NCBI GenBank assembly: GCA_964402505.1
Contig: CAYOCP010000006.1
Coordinates: 1-64,000 of the forward strand
DNA: 64,000 nucleotides
Direction: 5' to 3'
From: SLRI01 sp964402505
Lineage (GTDB): Bacteria > Pseudomonadota > Alphaproteobacteria > Geminicoccales > Geminicoccaceae
Below are positions 45,866 through 54,103 of this stretch, piece after piece. Below the pieces are notes generated by a model that saw only the letters and a list, made by a program, of their open reading frames with translations, was not told where the DNA came from and did not search any database. Made by a program: the position numbers and the translations under genes. Positions within the stretch are counted from its first letter, which is position 1; every line of letters starts with the position of its first letter.

Positions 45866-46009
45866 GTTGCACGGGCTGCAACATTGGGGCCCCGAGGTTG
45901 CATCTTCTGCAACAACCCGAGGGATGGATGTTGCATCTTCTGCAACATCGGCCGCCTCCACGTTGCACGAGATGCAACAACCCGAGCCGCATGTTGCAGG
46001 ATATGCAAC
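45866..46009. repeat. Array B: five GTTGCA-N5-TGCAAC dyads, 31-33 bp apart
   Basis: Perfect 17-bp dyads begin at 45866, 45897, 45930, 45962 and 45993. The arms are identical in all five; the 5-base centres differ (cgggc, tcttc, tcttc, cgaga, ggata). Copies 1 and 3 have arms extended to 8 and 9 bp. Start-to-start distances of 31, 33, 32 and 31 bp are about three helical turns, so the sites are phased. Invariant half-sites with free centres look like binding sites for a dimeric protein. The next gene (GNAT) starts 92 bp downstream. Confidence 0.85.
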
Positions 46010-46100
46010 GGTCATGCACCCATTCCCGGAGATGGCGGTGGCCATTTCGCGGGCGGGATCCTAGGGTCGAGTTTCGTGGCGGCTTTCGGAGCCTGGTGGC

Positions 46101-46790
46101 ATGGCGACCAACGTTGAGTCCCCGATTACGGTGGGGCCACGGCCGAGTGGCCGGCCACCGAGCCGCAGCACGTTCGAGGGCCGGCTCGCGAGGGTCGAGC
46201 CGCTCGATCCCCGCCTGCACGGCCAGGAGCTCTTCGCGGCGGCCCGGGATCCGCACATCTGGGACTGGCTGGGCTACGGCCCCTTCGCCGACGAGGCCAC
46301 CATGGGCCTCTGGCTGGAGGGCCGTGCCGTTTCGGCCGATCCCCTCTTCTTCGCCATTCGTGATCGGGCCGACGGCAGGGCCAAGGGCATGTGCGCCTGG
46401 CTGCGTCTCGATCCGCCCAACGGCGTGATCGAGATCGGCCATATCTGGCTCGGCGACGACCTCCAGCGCACCCCGGCCGCGACCGAGGCCCTCTTCCTGC
46501 TCTTTCGTCACGTCATGGACGAGCTCGGCTATCGGCGGCTGGAATGGAAATGCGATGCCCGAAACGAGAGGAGCCGCCGGGCGGCGGCGCGGTTCGGCTT
46601 CACCTTCGAGGGCATTTTCCGCCAGCACCTGATCGTCAAGGGCAGGAACCGCGACACCGCCTGGTTCAGCCTGCTCGATCACGAGTGGCCGGCCGTCCGC
46701 GCCGGCTTCGAGCGCTGGCTGGCGCCCGCGAACTTCGGAGCCGACGGCCGGCAGCGCCGCTCCCTTGCCGCCTGCCGCGCGGAGGACTGA
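46101..46790 (+). CDS. GNAT-family N-acetyltransferase (RimJ/RimL-like)
   Basis: The product is 229 aa. It carries the acetyl-CoA fold with VIEIGHIWLGDDLQRTPAATEAL near residue 112, LEWKCDARNERSRRAAARFGF near residue 150 and FEGIFRQHLIVKGRNRDTAWFSLL near residue 173. This is the RimJ/RimL-type layout in which Asn and the RSRRAAxRxGF helix hold the cofactor. The substrate is unknown. It is the first gene after the phased arrays and may be under their control. Confidence 0.88.
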   Translation: MATNVESPITVGPRPSGRPPSRSTFEGRLARVEPLDPRLHGQELFAAARDPHIWDWLGYGPFADEATMGLWLEGRAVSADPLFFAIRDRADGRAKGMCAWLRLDPPNGVIEIGHIWLGDDLQRTPAATEALFLLFRHVMDELGYRRLEWKCDARNERSRRAAARFGFTFEGIFRQHLIVKGRNRDTAWFSLLDHEWPAVRAGFERWLAPANFGADGRQRRSLAACRAED

Positions 46791-46793
46791 CCC

Positions 46794-47060
46794 TCAGCTC
46801 CCGTCCCGGGCGAGCCAGAACCGCCTGCGGCGCCAGCGCCAGCGCACCAGCGCCCACGGCACCAGGGCGGCCAGCGCCACGATGGCGATCCCGATCGCCC
46901 AGGCCGCCACCGGCACCGGCTCGCCCCCGGCATACGCGCCGGCCAGCGTCGTGCCCACGATCACCGCCGCGAAGAGCCCGCCGATCGCGGCGAGCACCCT
47001 GCCGGCGCGGCGGTAGCGGCGCCGCAGGACATAGGCGGTGTGGAGACGCTTCTCCGCCAT
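46794..47060 (-). CDS. 88-aa membrane protein, two predicted spans
   Basis: A basic head (KRLHTAYVLRRRYRRAGR) is followed by two hydrophobic segments (LAAIGGLFAAVIVGTTLAGAY and VAAWAIGIAIVALAALVPWAL) and a very basic tail (RWRWRRRRFW). Positive ends suggest both termini in the cytoplasm. No family recognised. Confidence 0.6.
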   Translation of the reverse strand: MAEKRLHTAYVLRRRYRRAGRVLAAIGGLFAAVIVGTTLAGAYAGGEPVPVAAWAIGIAIVALAALVPWALVRWRWRRRRFWLARDGS

Positions 47061-47168
47061 GGATGCACCTCGACGACCCGACCGGACGATCGAGGAGACA
47101 TTCTACCCTGCGGCAGGAAAAGGCCAAGCCATTGCCGCGGTCCCGTGCGAGACGGGACCGGCGGCGGC

Positions 47169-47609
47169 TCACCAGCTCCCGGTGTTGGGCATGGAGGACC
47201 AGGGCTCGGCCGGCGCCTTGGGCTCGCCCTTCTGCAGGAGCTCGAAGGAGATGTTGTCAGGCGAGCGGACGAAGGCCATGTGACCGTCGCGCGGCGGCCG
47301 GTTGATGGTGACGCCGCTGTCCATGAGGCGCTGGCATGTGGCGTAGATGTCGTCGACCTCGTAGGCCAGATGGCCGAAATTGCGGCCACCCGTGTACTCC
47401 TCGGGATCCCAGTTCCAGGTCAGCTCGACCAGGGGTGCCTTGACCTCGCGGCCCGCCGCCTCGTCCTCGCTGGCGGCGAGGAAGACCAGGGTGTAGCGAC
47501 CCTTCTCGTTGGTGATGCGGCGGACCTCGGTCATGCCGAGCTTGTTGCAGTAGAAATCGAGCGACTGGTCGAGATCCGTCACCCGGACCATGGTGTGCAG
47601 GTAGCGCAT
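47169..47609 (-). CDS. gloA: Lactoylglutathione lyase (glyoxalase I)
   Basis: The product is 146 aa. It begins MRYLHTMVRVTDLDQSLDFY with metal ligand His, ELTWNWDPEEYTGGRNFGHLAYEVDDIY near residue 75 (Glu, His) and FVRSPDNISFELLQKG near residue 112 (Glu). It converts the methylglyoxal-glutathione hemithioacetal to lactoylglutathione. This glutathione-based detoxification fits with the Gfa gene 4 kb away. Confidence 0.93.
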   Translation of the reverse strand: MRYLHTMVRVTDLDQSLDFYCNKLGMTEVRRITNEKGRYTLVFLAASEDEAAGREVKAPLVELTWNWDPEEYTGGRNFGHLAYEVDDIYATCQRLMDSGVTINRPPRDGHMAFVRSPDNISFELLQKGEPKAPAEPWSSMPNTGSW

Positions 47610-47689
47610 CGGCCTTTCCTTCCCGTGTTGCCGGTTTCCGACCTTCTACTTAAGGGCTCGGGCGGGCGAGACCAGAGCGCCGCTCGGCA

Positions 47690-47905
47690 TCAGGGCAGAA
47701 AGCGGCTCTTGAGCGGCGTGCCGGTCCACAAGGAGACGAGATGGGCGAGGCCGACCAGCACCACGAGCACGCCCAGGAGCAGAAGCGGCACCGGCGGCAC
47801 GATCGGCAGCTCGCCAAGCGTCCTCGGCCGCCGCTCCAGCCAGGCGGCCCAACCGCAGATCGAAAGGCCGGCCAGAGTGAGCAGCAGGGTCGGGACCAGC
47901 GTCAA
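47690..47905 (-). CDS. 71-aa membrane protein, two predicted spans
   Basis: TTG at 47905 with GCAGGAAG upstream gives MTLVPTLLLTLAGLSICGWA, then a loop (LERRPRTLGELPIVPP) and a second span (LLLLGVLVVLVGLAHLVSL). A GTG ten codons earlier lacks a site. No family recognised. Confidence 0.5.
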   Translation of the reverse strand: MTLVPTLLLTLAGLSICGWAAWLERRPRTLGELPIVPPVPLLLLGVLVVLVGLAHLVSLWTGTPLKSRFLP

Positions 47906-47963
47906 GGGCGCTTCCTGCGGATGGCGGCCGACCACCGGCCGCCGCCCCCTTTCTAGCTCCGAA

Positions 47964-49067
47964 TCAGGCCTCGGTCAGCAGTGGCAGGCCGCTCGCGAAG
48001 AGGTCGGGCTGGTCCAGGGCAGTTGGCGGCACGAACAGGTCGGAGCGAAGGTCGAGGTCCCGCCGCTCGAGGCCGTGACGCTCGCGGGCGCGCTCGAAGC
48101 GTCGTTGGATCAGCAGGGCGATGGGCCCCCGGCCGCGCATCCGGCTGCCGAAGCCCGTGTCGTTCAGCCGGCCCTCGCGGCACTGGCGGAGCAGCGACAG
48201 GATCCGCTCCTTGCGGCCCGGACAATGCGTCTCGAGCCAGTGCTCGAAGAGGGCCTTCACGTCGTGCGGCAGCCGCAGCAGGCTCCAGCTCGCGGCGACG
48301 GCACCGGCACCGGCGGCGGCCTCGACGATCCGCTCCAGCTCGTGATCGGTGAGGCCGGGAATGACCGGTGCGAGGCTGAGCGCTGCCGGCACGCCCGCGG
48401 TGCCAAGCTCGCGCATCGCCATGAGCCGGCGGTGCGGGGCCGAGGCGCGCGGCTCGAGCTTGCGGGCGAGCACGGGATCGAGCGTGGCGATCGAAATCGC
48501 CACCCGGGCGAGCCCCTGGCGCGCCATCGGCACCAGCAGGTCGAGGTCGCGCAGCACCGAGGCGGACTTGGTGACGATGGTCAGCGGATGCCGCGTCTCC
48601 GCCAGGACCTCGAGGATTCGCCGCGTGACCTGCAGGCGCCGCTCGATCGGCTGGTAGGGATCGGTGTTGCTGCCGAGCGCCAGTGGTGCCGCTCGGTAGC
48701 CGGGCCGGGCCAGGGCCTCGCGCAGGAGCTCGGCGGCGTCGTGCTTGACCAGAAGCCGGGTCTCGAAGTCGAGGCCCGAGGAGAAGCCCAGATAATTGTG
48801 CGACGGGCGGGCGTAGCAGTAGATGCAGCCGTGCTCGCAGCCGCGATAGGGATTGATCGAGCGATCGAAGGGAATGTCCGGCGAGTCGTTTCTCGCGATG
48901 ATGGTCCGGCTGGTGTCCGCGAGCACCTCGGTGGCCGGCGCCTGCCCGGCCATCAGCGCCTCGAGCCCGCCCCAGCCATCGTCGACCGCCTCGCGTCGTT
49001 CGCTCTCGAACCGCCCGGCCGGGTTCGCGCCGGCACCGCGCCCCTTGATCGTCCGCTCGACCAGCAT
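47964..49067 (-). CDS. PA0069-family radical SAM protein
   Basis: The product is 367 aa. The 4Fe-4S/SAM motif is CEHGCIYCYA near residue 77 (CxxxCxxC), with NPYRG before it and SHNYLGFSSGLDFETRL after. LGSNTDPYQPIERRLQVTRR is the family hallmark. Members resemble spore photoproduct lyase but the reaction is unknown. It is a single gene with a canonical start at 49067. Confidence 0.9.
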   Translation of the reverse strand: MLVERTIKGRGAGANPAGRFESERREAVDDGWGGLEALMAGQAPATEVLADTSRTIIARNDSPDIPFDRSINPYRGCEHGCIYCYARPSHNYLGFSSGLDFETRLLVKHDAAELLREALARPGYRAAPLALGSNTDPYQPIERRLQVTRRILEVLAETRHPLTIVTKSASVLRDLDLLVPMARQGLARVAISIATLDPVLARKLEPRASAPHRRLMAMRELGTAGVPAALSLAPVIPGLTDHELERIVEAAAGAGAVAASWSLLRLPHDVKALFEHWLETHCPGRKERILSLLRQCREGRLNDTGFGSRMRGRGPIALLIQRRFERARERHGLERRDLDLRSDLFVPPTALDQPDLFASGLPLLTEA

Positions 49068-49166
49068 CGCTCCTGCCCTCCGGAAGCTGCCACTTGTTCG
49101 GCTTTCGTTCTATGGAACAATATGCGAACACGGAAGCGCTGTCCAGTCCCGGCGAACCGCTGGCCG

Positions 49167-50453
49167 TCACGAGGTGACGCCCGGCCGGAAGCGATACTTC
49201 GCCAGCGACGCCGGCTTCATCTCGATCGAGAAGCCGGGGCGTGTGGGCGGCATGTAGGCCGCGTTCTCGATCCGGCAGGGGTCGAGGAAGTGCTCGTGCA
49301 GGTGATCGACGTATTCGATGATCCGGCCCTCGCGCGTCCCGGCGATGCAGAGATAGTCGATCATCGAGAGGTGCTGGACGTACTCGCACAGGCCCACGCC
49401 GCCGGCATGCGGGCAGACCGCGAGATCGTGCCTGGCGGCCATCAGCATGACCGCCAGCGCCTCGTTCAGCCCGCCCAGCCGGCAGGCGTCGATCTGCACG
49501 ACGTCGATCGCGCCGCGCATGATGAACTGCTTGAACAGGATGCGGTTCTGGCACATCTCGCCCGTCGCGACCTCCACCGGGGCGACGGCCTCGCGGATCC
49601 GGCGGTGCCCCTCGATATCGTCCGGGCTGGTCGGCTCCTCGATGAACCAGGGCTCGGCGAAGGCGAGCCTCTTCACCCAGTCGATGGCCTGATCGACCTC
49701 CCAGACCTGGTTGGCGTCGATCATCAGCCTGACGTCGGGGCCGCATTCCGCGCGGGCGATGGTGAGGCGGCGGATGTCGTCCTCGAGGTCGTGACCGACC
49801 TTCATCTTGACGTGGCGAAAGCCGGCATCCATGGCCTCGCGGCAGAGCCGCCGCAGCTTCACGTCGTCATAGCCGAGCCATCCGGCCGAGGTGGTGTAGC
49901 AGGGATAGCCCTCGGCCTCGAGGGTGGCGATGCGCTCGGCCTTGCCTTCGGCCCGCCGGCCGAGGAAGTCGAGCGCCCAGTCTGGCGTGATGCAGTCGGT
50001 GAGGTAGCGGAAATCGACGGCGCGGACCAGATCCTCGGGGCTCATGTCGGCGACCAGCCGCCAGACCGGCTTGCCCGCCAGCTTGGCCCAGAGATCCCAG
50101 ACCGCGTTGACGACGGCACCGGTCGCGAGATGGATCGCACCCTTGTCCGGCCCGATCCAGCGCAACTGGCTGTCGGAGGTCATGTGGCGCCAGAACCGGC
50201 CCATGTCCGCCGTGACCCAGTCCATGTCGAGGCCGACCACCAGCGGTCGCAGCGCCTCGATGGCGGCGACGCAGATCTCGTTGCCGCGGCCGATGGTGAA
50301 GGTCAGGCCGTGGCCCTCGTGCGCGCCGTCGGTCCCGAGAACGACATAGGCGGCCGAATAGTCCGGAGCGGGGTTCATCGCGTCCGAGCCGTCGAGCGCT
50401 TTCGAGGTCGGGAACCGGACATCGAAGGTGCGAAGGTCGGTGATCCTGGTCAT
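49167..50453 (-). CDS. fucD: L-fuconate dehydratase (enolase superfamily)
   Basis: The product is 428 aa. The family opening TFDVRFPTSKALDGSDAMNP is exact. Catalytic Lys in KMKVGHD near residue 218, metal Asp in LMIDANQVW near residue 247, Glu in FIEEPTSPDD and GEM follow, then His in CPHAGGVGLCE near residue 350. It dehydrates L-fuconate to 2-keto-3-deoxy-L-fuconate. No other fucose genes are adjacent. Confidence 0.93.
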   Translation of the reverse strand: MTRITDLRTFDVRFPTSKALDGSDAMNPAPDYSAAYVVLGTDGAHEGHGLTFTIGRGNEICVAAIEALRPLVVGLDMDWVTADMGRFWRHMTSDSQLRWIGPDKGAIHLATGAVVNAVWDLWAKLAGKPVWRLVADMSPEDLVRAVDFRYLTDCITPDWALDFLGRRAEGKAERIATLEAEGYPCYTTSAGWLGYDDVKLRRLCREAMDAGFRHVKMKVGHDLEDDIRRLTIARAECGPDVRLMIDANQVWEVDQAIDWVKRLAFAEPWFIEEPTSPDDIEGHRRIREAVAPVEVATGEMCQNRILFKQFIMRGAIDVVQIDACRLGGLNEALAVMLMAARHDLAVCPHAGGVGLCEYVQHLSMIDYLCIAGTREGRIIEYVDHLHEHFLDPCRIENAAYMPPTRPGFSIEMKPASLAKYRFRPGVTS

Positions 50454-50617
50454 GCGTCGTCTCCTCCCGCGCGAGCCGCGGGCCGGAAGATGCCCGGGCG
50501 CTGCGCGGCAGCACCCTATACGAGGCGGCGGTCCGCGTCAGGCCGGGTCGGGCCGGCTCGCGGCGGGAGGGAGCGGCGATGGTGCCGGCAGGGCCGGCCT
50601 TCTCAAGCGTGTCGGGA

Positions 50618-51256
50618 TCATGCCGGGCGGAGCAGCCACGCATGCTCTATGGCCGGACATCTGCCCTTGAGGCCGCCGGCGACGTTGCGGCTCGCCAGCC
50701 GGGTCGGCCGGTAGCGATCGCCGTAGAGCCTTTCGATCTCCTCGCCCGCCACGGAGAAGGGCGGGCCGTCCATTCGGGACTGGTCGTATTCCAGAGTGAT
50801 CAGGAGCTGTGGTGCCGCCTCGGTGATCGCTTCGAGATGGGCCGCGTAGCCGCGGCGCATGGACAGGGGCAGGGCCACCAGCGCCGCCCGGTCGTAGACG
50901 ACGTCGGTCGGACCGAGCGTGGTGGCGGAAAGATCGAAGATGTCGCCGACGAAGATGTCGATCGCGGCGGCGCTGCGCCGCCTGAGCCGGCCGAGCACCG
51001 CGGTCTCGGGTGTCATGCCAAGCCCGGAGAAGAGCTGGTCGACGGCCAAGGGGCTCAGCTCCGCGCCGGCGACGCTCCAGCCCCGCGCCAGAAGCCAGCC
51101 GATGTCACGGGTCTTGCCGCACAAAGGCAGGAACACCCGACCGCCCCCCTCGCCGAAAGCGCTTTCGAAGTGCCGGACGAGGAGGGCGTTGGGTGCCTTC
51201 TCGTGGAAGCCGATCTCGTTCCTTTGCCAGCGACGATGCCAGGATCCGGCATCCAT
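50618..51256 (-). CDS. tpm: Thiopurine S-methyltransferase (TPMT)
   Basis: The product is 212 aa. WHRRWQRNEIGFHEKAPNALL at the start, FLPLCGKTRDIGWLLARGW near residue 42 (SAM site) and VVYDRAALVALP near residue 118 are all TPMT motifs. Bacterial TPMTs methylate selenium, tellurium or thiol compounds. It stands alone between fucD and gfa on the same strand. Confidence 0.92.
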   Translation of the reverse strand: MDAGSWHRRWQRNEIGFHEKAPNALLVRHFESAFGEGGGRVFLPLCGKTRDIGWLLARGWSVAGAELSPLAVDQLFSGLGMTPETAVLGRLRRRSAAAIDIFVGDIFDLSATTLGPTDVVYDRAALVALPLSMRRGYAAHLEAITEAAPQLLITLEYDQSRMDGPPFSVAGEEIERLYGDRYRPTRLASRNVAGGLKGRCPAIEHAWLLRPA

Positions 51257-51291
51257 CCCTTTCCTCCTGCGGTCCCAGGAGGCTCTCCCGG

Positions 51292-51867
51292 TCAGGCTTC
51301 GCGATAGGTGCCCTTCGCTTTGGCCACATGGGTGGCGATCGCGTCCATGAGGGGCGGCGACAGCGCGTCGTAGGGCTCGAGGCCGAGCTCCTTCAGGCGC
51401 CCGCGGATGGCGTCCATCTGCGACGGCGGCGTGCCGGATTCGATGATGGACGAGACGAAGGCGGCGAAGGTCGGCGGCGACCAGCCCTTGGTGTCGGCCA
51501 GATCCGGATGCACGAAGTCGAAGCCGTAGAAGGGATGGTCCTTGTTCTCGATGCGGCTGTACATGTGCACGCCGCAGCCGGTGCAGGCGTGGCGCTGGAT
51601 GGCCTTCGAGGCGTCAACGACCGCGAGCTTCTGGTCGTTGGCGGTGACCTCGAGCTTGTCGCGCGGCACCACGGCGAGCAGGCTGAAGGCGGCTCCTTCC
51701 GGCTTCCAGCACAAGGTGCAGCCGCAGACGTGGTTGTGGGCGACGTCCGATTTCAGCGTCACCTCGACCTTGTCGGTGGCGCAATGGCAGTGGAGCCTGG
51801 TGCCCGCGAAGCCGGGCGTTCCCGGCTCGACACCGCCGTCGACGGCAGGATGGATGCTCACGGCCAT
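51292..51867 (-). CDS. gfa: S-(hydroxymethyl)glutathione synthase (formaldehyde-activating enzyme)
   Basis: The product is 191 aa. Zinc cysteines: LHCHCATD near residue 26, HVCGCTLCWKPEGA near residue 47 and ACTGCGVHMY near residue 94. It helps couple formaldehyde to glutathione, the step after methanol oxidation. Its position downstream of the PQQ-linked ABC genes and 7 kb from xoxF supports that role. The start at 51867 is the family ATG. Confidence 0.93.
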   Translation of the reverse strand: MAVSIHPAVDGGVEPGTPGFAGTRLHCHCATDKVEVTLKSDVAHNHVCGCTLCWKPEGAAFSLLAVVPRDKLEVTANDQKLAVVDASKAIQRHACTGCGVHMYSRIENKDHPFYGFDFVHPDLADTKGWSPPTFAAFVSSIIESGTPPSQMDAIRGRLKELGLEPYDALSPPLMDAIATHVAKAKGTYREA

Positions 51868-51991
51868 GATTCCTTTTCCTCCCTCGTTGCTTCTGCCGGA
51901 AGGCAGGCGTGCGAACCGGCGAAAGGATCCTAGTCGAGGTGCGGGGGTCGCGCGATAAGCGAAAGGTCGTAGACGGTCGGGAGGCGTGGCG

Positions 51992-52816
51992 TCAGCGGCC
52001 GGGGCCGCCGCGCCGGCCGATCAGCCCCTTCGCCGGATCGTAGGCGTAGATCGCGGCGCCGAGGAAGCCGGCGCCGCAGCCGATGACGACCGCGAGCGAC
52101 AGCCACTCGACCTGGTGATAGAGCGCGAAGCGGATCAGCTCGACCGCGTGGGTGAAAGGGTTGAAGGCGGCGATGTCGTGCAGGAGCGGGCTCGATTCCC
52201 GCAGCCGCCACAAGGGGTAGAGGGCGGAGGAGGCGAAGAACATCGGGAAGATCACGAAGTTCATGACGCCGGCGAAATTCTCGAGCTGGCGGATCGCCGA
52301 GGAGAGGAAGAGGCCGATGGCGCCGAGCATCATGCCCGAGAGGATCAGCGCCGGCAGCACCGTCAGATAGCCCAGGGCCGGCGGGCGGATGCCCCAGGCG
52401 TAGGCGATGGCGAGAAAGGCGTAAGCCTGGAGGATGGAGACCGAGACGCCGGCCAGGAGCTTCGAGGTCAGGAGGAACCAGCGCGGGAACGGGCTGACCA
52501 GCAAGGTGCGCATGGCGCCGGTCTCGCGGTCGTAGACCATGGAGAGCGAGGATTGCAGGCCGTTGAAGAGCTGGATCATGGCGACGAGGCCCGGCACCAC
52601 ATAGACCTCGTAGAGGACATAGGTCTGGTAGGGCGGGGTGATGGAGAGGCCGAGCACCGCCCGGAAGCCGGCGGCGAAGATGAAGAGCCAGACGAGCGGC
52701 CGCACCAGGGCGGCGAGGAAGCGTTCGCGCTGCCGCAGGAAGCGCAGGCCCTCGCGCCAGACGATGCCGGTGAAGGCGCGCCCGTGCCCGCGCCAGCCGA
52801 GGTCGCTGAGGCTCAT
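51992..52816 (-). CDS. ABC transporter permease, PQQ-alcohol system (ABC-2 type)
   Basis: The product is 274 aa with six predicted membrane spans (for example LVWLFIFAAGFRAVLGLS near residue 40 and VLPALILSGMMLGAIGLFL near residue 155). MVYDRETGAMRTLLVSPFPRWF is the typical ABC-2 loop. It pairs with the ATPase gene, overlapping by ATGA (52813-52816). Such permeases occur only with PQQ-dependent alcohol oxidation genes; the cargo is unknown. Confidence 0.9.
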   Translation of the reverse strand: MSLSDLGWRGHGRAFTGIVWREGLRFLRQRERFLAALVRPLVWLFIFAAGFRAVLGLSITPPYQTYVLYEVYVVPGLVAMIQLFNGLQSSLSMVYDRETGAMRTLLVSPFPRWFLLTSKLLAGVSVSILQAYAFLAIAYAWGIRPPALGYLTVLPALILSGMMLGAIGLFLSSAIRQLENFAGVMNFVIFPMFFASSALYPLWRLRESSPLLHDIAAFNPFTHAVELIRFALYHQVEWLSLAVVIGCGAGFLGAAIYAYDPAKGLIGRRGGPGR

Positions 52817-53562
52817 GGCGGGCTCGCGGGCTGCGCCTCGCCGGCACCGAGGCCGGTCATCTCGAGGAAGGTCCGGGCGAGGCCGTGCCCATTCGCGAGG
52901 CGCTCGGCCCGGCCGGTCGCCAGCACCTTGCCCTTGTGCAGGACGACCACCTGATCGGCCGGCTCGATCTCGTCCAGAAGATGCGTGGCCCAGAGCACGC
53001 CGACGCCGGCATCGGCGGCGAGGGCCCGCACGGCGCGCACCACCTCGGCGCGGGAGCGCACGTCGAGCCCGACCGTCGGCTCGTCGAGCAGCAGGAGGCT
53101 CGGCTCGTGCAGGAGCGCCCGGGCGATCTCGGCCCGGCGCTGCTGGCCGCCGGAGAGGCGGGAGACGCGGGTGCGGCTCAGGTCGCCGAGCTCCACCTGG
53201 GCCAGGACCTCGCGGGCGCGGGCGCGGGCCAGGGAGCGCGGCAGCCCGTGCAGGGCCGCGTGGTAGGCGAGGTTCTGGGCGATGCTCAGATCGGCGTCGA
53301 GCGCACGGCTCTGGAAGACGACCCCCATCTCCGCGAGCGCCGGTCCGGGCTGGCTGCGCAGATCGCGGCCGCAGACCGCGATTTGGCCCGACACGTTGTC
53401 GTAGAGGCGGGTGACGAGCGAGAAGAGGGTGGTCTTGCCGGCGCCGTTGACCCCGAGCAGCGCCACGAAGGTGCCCTCCCCCACGGTCAGCGTGACGTCG
53501 TCCAGGGCCTTCAGCCTGCCGAAGGCGTGGCTGACGCCGCTGACCTCGAGGACGGGGGTCAC
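52813..53562 (-). CDS. ABC transporter ATP-binding protein, PQQ-alcohol system
   Basis: The product is 249 aa and complete: Walker A GVNGAGKTTLF near residue 38, signature LSGGQQRRAEIARALL near residue 135, Walker B LLLLDEPTVGLD and switch His in WATHLLDEI. The C-terminus is short. It overlaps genes on both sides by four bases, so the three are coupled. Confidence 0.92.
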   Translation of the reverse strand: MTPVLEVSGVSHAFGRLKALDDVTLTVGEGTFVALLGVNGAGKTTLFSLVTRLYDNVSGQIAVCGRDLRSQPGPALAEMGVVFQSRALDADLSIAQNLAYHAALHGLPRSLARARAREVLAQVELGDLSRTRVSRLSGGQQRRAEIARALLHEPSLLLLDEPTVGLDVRSRAEVVRAVRALAADAGVGVLWATHLLDEIEPADQVVVLHKGKVLATGRAERLANGHGLARTFLEMTGLGAGEAQPASPP

Positions 53563-54053
53563 TGGATGGTGAATTGGGCGCGCTGCGTCTCGCCGGTGGT
53601 GCCGCGGATGCGGATGTCGTACTGGCCCGGGGTGATGGCGACGAAGGACATGGAGACGGTGCCCTCGTCGTCGAACTCGATCGAATCGAGCCCGAGAGGC
53701 CGCACCTCGAGATCGTTGATCACCACCTCGTTGATCCAGACGTTGCGAAAGAGGCCCGGTCCCTCGATGGCGATCTCCTGGGTGCCGTCCGAGGTGATGT
53801 CGATCCGGTAATAGCCGCCGGACTGGAGGCTGTAGGGGCTGGCGCTGTGCATGGCGCCGGCCGTCAGCTCGATCGGCTCGAGGTCGGTGCGGTTGGCGCG
53901 GTCCATGAGACCGGCGAAGCCCAAGGTGAGCGTGCGCCCGCCGGCGGCGGCCGATGCGGCGGCGGCCGGCGCGTCGTCGTCATCGTCGTCCGCCCAGGGG
54001 GTCGCCACGGTCGCGGCCATCATCATGGCTGCCAGGATCATCGTCCGCTTCAT
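53559..54053 (-). CDS. Exported beta-rich protein of the PQQ/ABC operon
   Basis: The product is 164 aa. A signal peptide ends near ATVATPWA and is followed by an acidic run (DDDDDD) and an Ala linker. The rest is beta-structured, with QSGGYYRIDITSDGTQEIAI near residue 80 and a closing TPGQYDIRIRG that resembles the last strands of cupredoxin-like folds. I see no copper ligand set. It lies between the propeller and ATPase genes, so it probably belongs to the transport complex. Confidence 0.7.
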   Translation of the reverse strand: MKRTMILAAMMMAATVATPWADDDDDDAPAAAASAAAGGRTLTLGFAGLMDRANRTDLEPIELTAGAMHSASPYSLQSGGYYRIDITSDGTQEIAIEGPGLFRNVWINEVVINDLEVRPLGLDSIEFDDEGTVSMSFVAITPGQYDIRIRGTTGETQRAQFTIQ

Positions 54054-54103
54054 CTTCCTGCTCTCCGGTGCTCGTGGGGGATGCTGTCCGGCCGGGGCGG
54101 CCG

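Noticed and set aside
45761..46009. CRISPR-like array
   Set aside because: The repeats are 13-17 bp, the spacers are too short (about 8-16 bp), and no cas genes are near. Dyad symmetry fits protein binding better.
45738..46682. Minus-strand frame through the repeat arrays and GNAT gene
   Set aside because: It translates the repeats into low-complexity sequence and lies antisense to a clear GNAT protein.
47040..50714. 1224-codon plus-strand open frame
   Set aside because: It is antisense to gloA, the radical SAM gene and fucD, whose minus-strand products match known families throughout; GC-rich DNA gives such shadows.
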